Below, in pieces: positions 20,890 to 30,385 of a stretch of 64,000 nucleotides of DNA. The DNA is taken from the NCBI GenBank assembly GCA_030272585.1, contig BSYQ01000002.1:868001-932000 (forward strand), written 5' to 3'. This stretch comes from Bryopsis sp. KO-2023 (lineage: Eukaryota; Chlorophyta; Ulvophyceae; Bryopsidales; Bryopsidaceae). Each line of letters opens with the position of its first letter. The stretch's first letter is position 1. The position numbers were made by a program, and so were the translations under genes. A model generated the notes under the pieces. The model saw only the letters and a list, made by a program, of their open reading frames with translations, made no database searches and had not been told where the DNA came from.

Positions 20890-21690
20890 GGTTCTGACGC
20901 TTCCTCCTCCTTTCAAGAAAAAAGAGATGCTTCGACTGTTTAGGTACAAACCTCCGCGACGTCCACGACCCTACTTGGGTTCGCAGCTTTCTTTTATGCG
21001 AAAGCAAAAAGAGATCCTGGACACGCCAGCGAGACAATCTCCTTCCTTGATCCTCGTACGAGGTTCCCAGAAACACGAAGTCAATTTCACTGGGTTGTCA
21101 GAACCCGTAAAAGGGCTCTTGCACAATCGAAGAGACACTCTTTCTGCTTCTTCGTGTATAATCATGATTTGATTCGATTTGATTTTTTGCTTGCGTTTGA
21201 GGTTGTTTCTGAACATTCAGTTCTTGTTGTTGCACTTTCAACGGGTACTTCTGTTCATTGGTTGCTCAACTTTTTGGAAGCCTTGACCTATCCTAGGCTG
21301 TCCTTACAAAAAGGTGTCACAACATCAAAAAAGACTCCGAGCAAGATTTAGCCTGTCTTCTTTTCTTATATCCTGAGGTGTGCTCCAGGAATCATTTCAC
21401 CAAAAAGGAAAAAGGAATCGCAGAAAGGATGAATCTTTGAGGAGAAATGAAAACACCACCACAAGTATGGACGAGAAAGGAAGAAAATGTGAGCCCAGAA
21501 CATTTTTTGACACCACAACTCCCAGATAACTTTCGGATAAGTTATTTGACTTATAGAAACACGACTACCAGAAAACATCTAAAAAAATCCAATAGAATCA
21601 TCCAACACAACCTCACCCAACAAACATTCATTCAGCAACTCTAATATATCTCTACTCGACTGGAACAAGAAGCGCTCAAAACATTTCCAC
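20890..21690. other. Upstream of Pro/Lys gene and spacer; no gene
   Basis: Up to about 21110 it parallels the upstream region of the second copy (44800-45030). The rest has only short frames. Confidence 0.45.
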
Positions 21691-21693
21691 TCC

Positions 21694-22260
21694 TCAACGA
21701 GCGCCGTTCTCCTTTAAAATACGTATCGTTTGCACTCGTCCATAGCGCTCAGCGATTCTAAGAGGTGTGTTGCCGGAATCATCCGCAACGTTGATGTCTG
21801 CACCAGCTTCGACCAGCACCTTCACAGTCTCAATCATGTGGTCATACATTACTGCGAAACGCAGAGGTGCCATGGAGTTCGGGGTTAAATCAGCGTGGAA
21901 AGAGAGGTCTTTTTCAACAACAGAATACTTGACGTCCTGTCCGGTCCGGTCCAGTCAACCTCGGAAATCTGCAGAAATCTGGACTTTCGGATTCGCTCCC
22001 TCATCCAACAACATTTTCATGGCGAACCTTTTTCCCAAAATAGGAGGCCCCAGCATGAATGCGAGTCCAGAGAGGTGTAGTGAATCCAAAATTTGCCGAC
22101 AAGTGCAAGGGAGCGGATCCTTTGATCATCCCTGACCTCCAAGCTCGCACCATTTTCCACCAGAGCCGTGATAGTCTCTTCGAGTTCGAGGCTTTCACGG
22201 CTTGTTTCCATGGTAGCCGCCCAATGCAACGCATTCCAACCATGTACTATTAAGTGCGCA
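21694..22260 (-). pseudogene. Ankyrin-repeat gene, frameshifted copy
   Basis: The minus strand reads CPKNYAHLIVHGWNALHWAA, then ENGASLEVRDDQ. It shifts frame near 22115 to APLHLSANFGFTTPLW and ends in frame as GADINVADDSGNTPLRIAE, then KENGAR and TGA at 21694-21696. The intact paralogue is at 45891-46428. Ankyrin repeats mediate protein-protein contacts. At least one frameshift and local indels make this copy probably non-functional. Confidence 0.7.
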
Positions 22261-22752
22261 TAGTTTTTGGGACAAATACGTGATCAGTTTTCTAATGATG
22301 AGAGAGAGAGAGAGCAGTGGCATTAAGAAAGAAAGAGTTGCCGAGAAGAATCTGAGAAGTTGTACCTTGCGAAACAAACCACCTCAGGTTGGGGTAAAAT
22401 AGTTTTCACGATCACCCTAAAGAGTGTTTGTCGTGGTAAAAAAAAGCCTTTGATGAAAATCATATTCTTTATTAGCTCCAAGGGTCCTTTTGTAGGGTAC
22501 AAGTAAAACATATTCCAAAGTAAATTGGTTCCACATGCGCTGAAGTCTTAAATACTCTTTTCCTCTTGTGTGCGTTGCATGAAGATGGCATGAAGAAGAA
22601 AAAAAAGAACGTATATCGTGGAACGACCCTCATAAGAAGTCTCATGGTTTCTTCGCCGATCGGCCCAAACGAAGAATAGCATAGAAATAGAAAATGAATT
22701 ATATATATATATATAAAATAATTATAGTTAAAACTCAAAACATGTCCTTATT
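22261..22752. other. Intergenic; microsatellites
   Basis: Contains (GA)n at about 22299-22314 and (TA)n at 22698-22713. No gene seen. Confidence 0.5.
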
Positions 22753-23781
22753 CTATACAAAATCCCACATCACGTGATCCCCATTGCATGTGACACCTAT
22801 TAACCTTCTCTCATCACACCAAAGAAAAGCCAAAGGGGAAGGATTTGGTACCTTCAATTTCCGGATACAATCTCCCTGTTCAATGTCCCACACGCTCACA
22901 ACACCATCTGAAGATCCCAATATCAAACGATCGCAAGCAAAAGCGATACATGGAATGAAATTCGAGTGCCCTCGAATTGCTCTTAATTCACTTCCATCAT
23001 TCAAATTCCAAAGACGAGCATCTTGGTCACAGCAGCTCGCAATCATAGACCCCCACACAAGAACCTGTTCAAGTACATCATCATGCCCAACCAATTCGCC
23101 AAGGCAAATTCTTTCCGCAACATCCCATATCCTGATTGTCTTGTCGTAGGAGCCACTGATCAAGCGCTTTTTATCATCAGTGGAGGACAATGTCGACACA
23201 CTCTTTTTATGCCCTCTCAACACGTTCTTTTCCTTCCAATCCTCCTTTCCCCAAAGTATAATGAGGCAATCAGCACCCGCTGTCGCTACCTCTTCCCTAA
23301 GCTCTTCAATTGCGCAAAGAGCATCCCAGTGAGCATCGATGGTGAACAAAGAATTGGCGCTATCAACATCCCACGCACAAAGGGTTCCGTCGAAGTCCCC
23401 ACTCAGTAACATTTTGTCAATGAATTGGACGACAAAAACCACATTATTGCCAACATCCAAGGACACGCAACTTTCTGGTCCAACTTTAGTATTATAATAG
23501 ACCAAGGAAGAATAACCACCGAGTACGATAAGGTCATCTTTCTTCGCTGCACATCGGGTGCGATCTCCTCCCAAAATAGGAGTCAGAATGGGTACAATCT
23601 CCTTCGATCGCCACATTCTCTCGCCACGTAATATTTCTGACAAACGGGGGTCTTTGCTTGCTTGCCACCATGTGGACGCTACGGAGCGAGATTTGGCTAG
23701 GTCCCTTTTTGAGGTTTTCTCAAGAATGCCCTTTATGATAGTCAAGGGCAGATCCCACTCCAGGGCTGGAACTTTCCTCAT
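22753..23781 (-). CDS. F-box/WD40 repeat protein (second subtype)
   Basis: Intact 342-codon frame from the ATG at 23779-23781 (MRKVPALEWDLPLTIIKGIL) to TAG. The F-box region continues SVASTWWQASKDPRLSEILR. WD40 strand ends include LCAWDVDS, IILWGKED, IRIWDVAE, ARLWNLND, VSVWDIEQ and VMWDF. Upstream, TGATTTTTTCCCAG|GGGTGGCA is a strong acceptor directly before the ATG. The donor AAG|GTATGGGTGG at 24209 gives a 420-nt 5'-UTR intron aligned with that of the paralogue at 7423. The frame stays open upstream by chance for 61 codons, but that part does not keep frame with the paralogue, so the later ATG is chosen. Confidence 0.88.
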   Translation of the reverse strand: MRKVPALEWDLPLTIIKGILEKTSKRDLAKSRSVASTWWQASKDPRLSEILRGERMWRSKEIVPILTPILGGDRTRCAAKKDDLIVLGGYSSLVYYNTKVGPESCVSLDVGNNVVFVVQFIDKMLLSGDFDGTLCAWDVDSANSLFTIDAHWDALCAIEELREEVATAGADCLIILWGKEDWKEKNVLRGHKKSVSTLSSTDDKKRLISGSYDKTIRIWDVAERICLGELVGHDDVLEQVLVWGSMIASCCDQDARLWNLNDGSELRAIRGHSNFIPCIAFACDRLILGSSDGVVSVWDIEQGDCIRKLKVPNPSPLAFLWCDERRLIGVTCNGDHVMWDFV

Positions 23782-24419
23782 TGCCACCCCTGGGAAAAAA
23801 TCAGTGAAGGTAACCTCCAGCACATTGCATTCACAATGTCTACACAACCAGCCCCCAAGTTGAAGGGAGGAGGAAAGCTTTCTGGAGCATAACAGGTACA
23901 AAACAAATAAAAACTGTTTTGAAGCACTATTCAACAACCCCCTCAGCCCTACCAATCTGACCATATCAAATTATTTAGAAACCTTTGAAAGCCCCTGTTT
24001 TGCAAATGGTCGACGAACGACCCCACAGCCGATAAGCAAAAAGAAAACAGCTGACGTTCTGACACAGCCGATAAGCAACACGGTGTATTTTTTGAACTCG
24101 AAGGAAACGGCACACCCCCAGAAAAATAAGGGGCCGTCGTTTTCTTTCAGCGAAGAGGAGAAATAGACCCAAAAAAAGAACAGCGACAGAAGGTATAACC
24201 CACCCATACCTTGTTTTTTCATGCGCGGGACGAAAAAAGCCGAACGTTTTCCATGTGGAAGCCGCTTACCGCAGATTTTTCCCCTCTGAGCGAACAATTT
24301 CGGCTCGTGCAATGCGTATCGTACGGAAACGCTTACCCAATCAGGCCGCTCGACGCGAAAACATGGCAGCGTAACAAAAAGCCAAACCAAAAAACCCCTA
24401 AATTTCCGTCTGACTGAGT

Positions 24420-25020
24420 TGCGCTGCCGTAATTAGTTGGACTGAGATTTAGAGGGTTTTTGTTACGTTTTTAGGGTTTTTTTGATATTTTGCCCGCAAG
24501 ATGCTCCTCCATTTGGAAAGGTGGGGTTGGCCTGCAGCCACTTGGATTATCTTCGGTGTGTTTCCCCCGATGCTATAGGCTCTGGCCTGGCATGTCTTGT
24601 TATATTTTTGGTTGGTATCCCGAACTGCTACCTAATACTAAAAAACAACCTAAGTCAATGTAGCGCATGGAATCCACAGAGATTTTGCTGATTAAGCATG
24701 TTTGGGATATATAGGCTCTGGGTTTCCATCTGCCCTCCAAGACATGATGATATAATAAAAGTACAGGCAGCATGGGAGCCGGGAAAACAAAAATCGAGCT
24801 AAAGGAAGGCAGTGAAAAAAAGCAATTATGCCGTCATGATTTGCATTGTCACCCAGAAATTTCCGAGAGCTTAAAACTTATATGTACAGAGACAGGTGGA
24901 AATGAAGGGAAAGCATATTTTTCTTTTTTTAATAGAAAGAAAGAAAGTTGAGCAAGCAACCAATGTCACTGCGAAATGTAGACTGACCTAAGCCATAGTT
25001 CTTTGCAAAAACCCAAGGGC
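24420..25020. other. Intergenic; one dispersed element
   Basis: AT-rich, no gene. It contains the element at 24569-24615 and an AGAAAGAAAGAAAG run near 24936. Confidence 0.45.
24569..24615 (-). repeat. Dispersed ~50-bp element
   Basis: Near-consensus copy: GATGCTATAGGCTCTGGCCT, then GGCATGTCTTGTTATATTTT and TGGTTGG, preceded by CCCCC. Confidence 0.88.
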
Positions 25021-25025
25021 TCTAA

Positions 25026-25322
25026 TGTTACATGTAGAACGTAACGGACGTTCTAGGGACACGTGGCTAGCTTCCCGCCAGTGTCATTAGGTAATCCTTG
25101 GTCAGGGTTAGCTTGAGAAGCCACGAAGATGTGGTAATCCGTTTTGGAAGCTATCAGAAGCTGTTAGTAGGAGTTAGAATGTTCTAGAAGTGAGAACTCC
25201 TACTAGAGTTCATGGTATGTCAGCTTCTTGAGAGCTCCAAGTTCCTAGTTCGCCCGGGTACTTAAACCATTGTATTTTGGACATTGTTGTAACTTTCCTC
25301 TTCGCCACTCTCACCCGTGACA
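25026..25322 (+). mobile_element. Solo LTR with perfect 5-bp target duplication
   Basis: The 297-bp unit starts TGTTACATG and ends CCCGTGACA (TG...CA). It is flanked by TCTAA on both sides (25021-25025 and 25323-25327). No internal retrotransposon sequence adjoins, so it is a solo LTR left by recombination. A TATA-like ACTTAAACC is near 25260. The first bases resemble the LTR at 27100-27365 (TGTTACGTG), suggesting related families. Confidence 0.8.
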
Positions 25323-25947
25323 TCTAATAAGCCCCCCGGCATGTCAAGCTAAACAAAGTCATATTTGGATGGTAAGGATTCCTACCCTTTCTCATGACGG
25401 AGAATGGGAAAAAAAAACAGAAAAAAACACAAGCTGGTGAAGCCCTGCAACTGTTTTCTCAAAAAACGAGCCAGTGCTTTATAAAGCATTTTTTTAATTA
25501 AAAGTGCATGTAAGCACACCTCGCGCTCACGCAACGACAACACCAACGAGATACACTGAAGGGCGCCGCCGCTCCCCCCCCCCCTCTCCTCGAATCAGTA
25601 TCGTTTTCAACAACCGGGGATGAAAGATTGTAGAAGGGAGGAAAGAAAAGAAAGGGGGTTCTTTGAAAAAAAAAAGAGGTGCCTGGCGTGGTGGTGACAC
25701 GAGCTTAGGAACGAAGGTTTCTTCCATGAAAAAAAAAGAAGAAAGAAAGAAAGAGAGTGGAGGGAAAGGAGGATTCTGTGTTAGGAACCTGAAGTGGGAA
25801 GTTTTGGTGGATGAGATGAGAAGCATGTAATATTCCTTGAGCAATAACGTCCACAAGACATGATGTTGTAGTGTACTATCGAAAAGTTAAAAAAAAAAAG
25901 CACAAGCTGGCAAGCAAGACTGGTGGATGGCTCAGTGTGTATTCTCC

Positions 25948-25998
25948 GATGCTATAGGTTTTGGTCTAGCATGTCTTGTAATATTCTTGGTTGGTTGG
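25948..25998 (-). repeat. Dispersed ~50-bp element
   Basis: GATGCTATAGGTTTTGGTCT, then AGCATGTCTTGTAATATTCT and TGGTTGGTTGG. Confidence 0.85.
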
Positions 25999-26979
25999 AA
26001 ACCACGTGCACAAGAAGCGCTCTGGTTTCAATGAAACAATAGCTCGGCGTGTATACGAGTGCTCGGAAAAAAAGCTAAAAATGAAAAGTTGCCAGCGTAG
26101 ATATGCAGCATTGATTGACCGGAAGTGGGTAATGCGGTTTTCCAGGTTTCGGACAGAGAAGGAAGGTCGCGAGAAATAGGCGGCAGGGGTTGGGTGAGAA
26201 CCGTTTGTGGAACGGTTGCACCAAGAGGTGGTCATCGCCAGGGAACGACTAATGAGCTTCTATTCTCAGAAGAAGGATATCCCAAGTATACTTGGTATAA
26301 CATAACCCAAGTATAATAACATAACCAGCCCCGTATTCAATGAAGTAGATCAAAACAGGTGCACAAAGGCGGCGCCGCCACACAAGAACATCGAAGAACT
26401 CGACCCAATGCTCCAAGAAAGCATTGAAAGCAGAAAGATAGCAGCTGGGCGCTTGCTCCCCCGACCAAGTGGTGGAGCCGTGGAGCCTTACGCGAAGGGT
26501 TGAATTTGATAAGAGCGGACTCGAGTCTGGTGTGGAAATCTTTTCGATGGAGCTTCTATCGAGGGAGGATTGATGATTCCCTGCAACATGAACTCCACAA
26601 TCCTAGAAACTTGGGGGGCCGTATTGTGGGAGGCTTCAGTTTTGCTGTATTTCATTTGTTGTGCTTACATGTGTTGGGCATGGGAATGATGTTGGAAGGA
26701 CCGTCTAGTGATATTACTTTTTGGGAGCGATATGCATTCGTTGTCAAAGCTCCGTCACGTAATGATTGAATTGATTAAAGAATGATTGAAAACAGAACAC
26801 ACACACACATTATGAAAATGGTCATGAAGTGGGGTCGTCTCCGAAAGATTTAGGTCAGCGGAATTGAAATGACAGTCAAAAGTGGTTTCATATCTCACAA
26901 AAAAAAATCTTTAGAGATGTGGATATGTGTACCCAAGCAAGATTGCAATATTACTCAAGGCCAAACAGTTGTTCAACTG

Positions 26980-27032
26980 GTGCAATAGGCTGTGGGACCC
27001 GGCCTGGCGTGTCTTTTTATATTTTTGGTTGG
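26980..27032 (-). repeat. Dispersed ~50-bp element, diverged
   Basis: AATAGGCTGTGGGACCCGGC, then CTGGCGTGTCTTTTTATATT and TTTGGTTGG. Confidence 0.75.
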
Positions 27033-27099
27033 ACACCACTAAATGAAAATACAGAGAAAACCCCTTTAGTTAGGGCCATGCTCAAGCATTCAACGGAAC

Positions 27100-27365
27100 T
27101 GTGACAGGAAGAAAAGGGGGAACCAGAAGTTACAAGTAGTTCAGAATACAACGCCTTTTTATCCACAGAAAGACTGCGAATTGGATTGTGCCTGGAAGCT
27201 AGAACCTTGTAAATTCACCGTGAACTTGGGTTCTAAGTTCCAGGAGCTTCTCAGAACTCACTCCCATCAAGAAGCTACCTATTACACGTGGTCACAAACC
27301 CCCACGTGGCACTCTAACTCCCTTGAACCTTTTCCAAACGTGATCTAAACTTCCCACACGTAACA
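27100..27365 (-). mobile_element. LTR of a truncated Ty3/gypsy-like element
   Basis: On the minus strand the LTR starts TGTTACGTGTGGG at 27365 and ends TGTCACA at 27100. Directly before it is a polypurine tract AAGGAAGGAGGA preceded by AATTTGAGGACAAATTTCTT, the typical pol 3' end/PPT arrangement of Ty3/gypsy elements. A TATA-like GGATAAAAAGG is present. No reverse transcriptase or integrase frame follows (27380-28560), so the internal region is deleted or decayed. Confidence 0.65.
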
Positions 27366-27999
27366 ATCCTCCTTCCTTAAAGAAATTTGTCCTCAAATTT
27401 GAAAATATCAATAACCTTTTTGACCTTCCTTTCATTCCACAAATTTCCAAACTCTGATTGCTCTATCAACCAAAACTCCATCCTCTTCACAACCTCTCTT
27501 TTACCCTTTTTAAAGGCACCAACTCTCTATTCATAGCAAAGTTTCGACCAAATTCTTTCACACCATTTAAAATCATTTTCAAACATTCTGACTGCATCCT
27601 TCCATCTCACACTCTGTAAATTTCTGGAATCTGACGCCTCTGTCACTGTCCCAACGATTAAAACATCACACTCTGCCCAATAAACTTCCACGCTTTGCTC
27701 TCGTCCTCCACGACTTACACTCCATAACCACGTCATCAAATGTCGACCTCGCTTCGACCTCGCTCCACAGCCTGCACAGCACGTCGCTGCCCTGCATGCT
27801 GTCGACTTCTGACGCGACTTGCGCTACCTTTCAGGTGTCCAACGCACCCCTCAACCTCCTGCAAGCGTTGTGACGGAGCTAGAAAGAACATGGCAGATGT
27901 ACTGCCACGAAATGTCACAATTATTCCGATGTTAATTCGGATGAACGGAAGTCACCAGACGCCCTCGATGGGGGACGTCTAATCGCGTCCCCTGACCGT

Positions 28000-28480
28000 C
28001 ATCGCGACCGGATCGCGCGGATCACCCGATCCACCAAAAACCACCCAGGTGCGCCCTCCCAGGGACGTCGCGACGACGCGACGGGCGAGGCGACGGCCGA
28101 GGTGGGAGCCGAGGTGGGAGGCCCGCGCCGAGGTGAGGCGTGGAACGCGCGCGCGGCGGCGGCGGCCCCAGATCTCCAGATCGGCGGGTGGGAGAACACG
28201 AAACGAAAATAGAAAACAACTGGAGCGGTTCTTTTTTCGACGAGAGAGAGGGCGAACGCGTGCGCCGACGTGCCTGCGGGGAGCGCTCGACTCACGGCGC
28301 TGCCGCGGAGTCGGGGCGATGCTTTCTGGGAGAAAAAAAACCGTTGTGGATCCCGCTTTTTCTGGGGCTTCGGAAATCCGCAAAAACTCCGACCCAGGTA
28401 CGGAGAGGGCGCCGGCGAGCGCTCGGCTCACGGCGCTGTCGCGGACTCAGGGCGCTGCGTTCTGGGAGAAAAAAAACGTT
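28000..28480. repeat. GC-rich island with an ~80-bp direct repeat
   Basis: GAGCGCTCGACTCACGGCGC, followed about 55 bp later by TTCTGGGAGAAAAAAAA, occurs twice (about 28278-28345 and 28414-28478). The overlapping Arg-rich frames look like by-products of GC content. Probably the internal part of the truncated retroelement; no domain seen. Confidence 0.4.
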
Positions 28481-28984
28481 GAGGAAGTTTCGAAAGGAAA
28501 CTCGCCCTGGGGTGGGACTTGCAGTTGGTTGTTGAGGCTCACAGGATGCAGTTCTTCAATTCATTAAACAATGAGGCCCTCAGCCTTCAGTTTACTAACC
28601 CACTAACCCACATCCATATTCACAGCTAAAATGTTACATTCACTTCCTGGAACCATAGTTCAGGACTCACTCAACTTATCCCGATCCAACTTCTATCCCA
28701 CTTCTTCCTACTCCTTCTAGCTACAACTTCCCTGGATTTTTCGGGCACATTGCTATCGACAAAAAGATCTCTTTTTCTTCCATTTTCTTAAAACCCACAG
28801 TTTCTCTCCGGGAGGGTTGGGTAGGGAAAGAAAGACACCAATTCCTTGCTGCTTAAACCAAGTATCCCTCTTAGTCAACCATTACTAAATCGTTGTTACA
28901 TTCACATCCTGACATCTGATCCTCAGCCACGAACCCCTGTAACCTGCTTTAACACCTTGAGGCATTAAAGCTTACATTTCCTCA

Positions 28985-29960
28985 AGTGAATTTCCTGGAA
29001 TCCGACGTGGCAGCCCACATCTACATTTGTTTGGCCTCATATTTGGAACACTGAGATTTCGGAATGTGCCAAACACATCATTCAAGTTTCGAAAGGAAAC
29101 TCCCCCTGGGGTGGGACGTATGGGCAATCCTTGATTTTCCTAAAGTAAATTTCTCCACCAAACTGGAATCCGACGTGGCAGCCCACATATAAATTTGTTT
29201 GGCCTGATTTTTGAGACACTGAGATTTGGGAATGTGGCAAACACATCACTCAAGTTTCGAAAGGAAACTCCCCCTGGGGTGGGACGTATGGGCAATCCTT
29301 GATTTTCCTAAAGTAAATTTCTCCACCAAACTGGAATCCGACGTGGCAGCCCACATATACATTTGGTTGGCCTGATATTTGGAACACTGAGATTTGGGAA
29401 TGTGCCAAACACATCATTCAAGTTTCGAAAGGAAACTCCCCCTGGGGTGGGACGTATGGGCAATCCTTGATTTTCCTAAAGTAAATTTCTCCACCAAACT
29501 GGAATCCGACGTGGCAGCCCACATATACATTTGTTTGGCCTCATATTTGGAACACTGAGATTTGGGAATGTGCTAAACACATCACTCAAGTTTCGAAAGG
29601 AAACTCCCCCTGGGGTGGGACTTATGGGCAATCCTTGATTTTCCTAAAGTAAATTTCTCTACCAAACTAGAATCGGACGTGGCAGCCCACATCTACATTT
29701 GTTTGGCCTGATATTTGGAACACTGAGATTTGGGAATGTGCCAAACACATCATTCAAGTTTCGAAAGGAAACTCCCTCTGGGGTGAGACTTATGGGCAAT
29801 CCAAGAAAAAACCTGATTTTCCTAAAGTGAATTTCTCCACCAAACTGGAATCCGACGTGGTAGCCCACATACACATTTGTTTGGCCTGATTTTTGAAAAA
29901 CTGAGATTTCGGAATGTGTCAAACACATCACCCAAGTTTCGAAAGGAAACTCCCCCTGGG
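28985..29960. repeat. Tandem array of a 168-bp unit, about six copies
   Basis: The motif AAGTTTCGAAAGGAAACTCC recurs at 29084, 29252, 29420, 29588, 29756 and 29934, with spacings of 168, 168, 168, 168 and 178 (one 10-bp insertion). Each unit also contains GGAATCCGACGTGGCAGCCC and TTTGTTTGGCCTGAT. Units are about 90-97% alike. A related fragment lies at 28485-28522 at the edge of the GC-rich island. 168 is a multiple of 3, so reading frames stay open across units without implying coding. Confidence 0.9.
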
Positions 29961-29975
29961 GTGGGAGTTATGAGC

Positions 29976-30245
29976 AAACATTGTAACATGGATGAGCAGT
30001 TGCAGTTATAGGAGATGATGGTGTGTGGTAGTTTGGAGAAGAATCAGTTGGGTCACTGTTAGATGGTTGACAAGTTGGAAAGGTTGGGTGGTTCAGGCAA
30101 CTAACATTAACTCCAGAGGTTGGATAAAAGGAAGCCCAAACAATGAACGATAGTCTTCACTTGTAATCTGACTTTCCTCTGCTCGATCGAGTGCTTTACA
30201 TCCATCGAACCCAATAAACCAAAATAAATAAACCAAATCAGAGAA
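29976..30245 (+). mobile_element. LTR-like promoter segment, uncertain
   Basis: TGTAACATGG at 29980, a TATA-like GGATAAAAGG near 30122 and a pyrimidine-rich ACTTTCCTCTGC at 30170 resemble the layout of the two LTRs to the left. I could not find a clean CA end or a target duplication. Confidence 0.3.
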
Positions 30246-30385
30246 AAACCCAATGGCCCTAGTCTAAAACAGAACTAGAAACCCTCTTCTATACACAACT
30301 GCCAGGAACAGCCAACGAACGCAATCTTTGTCCAGCCCCTCCACACTGGGGTAGAACACCAGTCTACTCAGCCCAAAGAGCTCTA

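Larger units (their letters stand above)
25330..27095. other. No gene supported; two dispersed elements
   Basis: Short Lys/Phe- or Ser-rich frames only (a 109-codon minus frame at 25527-25856 is low-complexity). An 89-codon plus frame at 26500-26769 is unrecognised and lacks any motif. Confidence 0.4.

Noticed and set aside
23782..23964. 61-residue N-terminal extension of the F-box/WD40 gene
   Set aside because: Not in frame in the paralogue and crossed by a strong 3' splice site, so treated as an intron.
28049..28567. 172-codon Arg-rich frame
   Set aside because: Low complexity, overlapping open frames on both strands, explained by GC content and direct repeats.
29659..29931. 90-codon frame inside the tandem array
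   Set aside because: Unit length divisible by three keeps frames open; no start context, splice sites or protein features.
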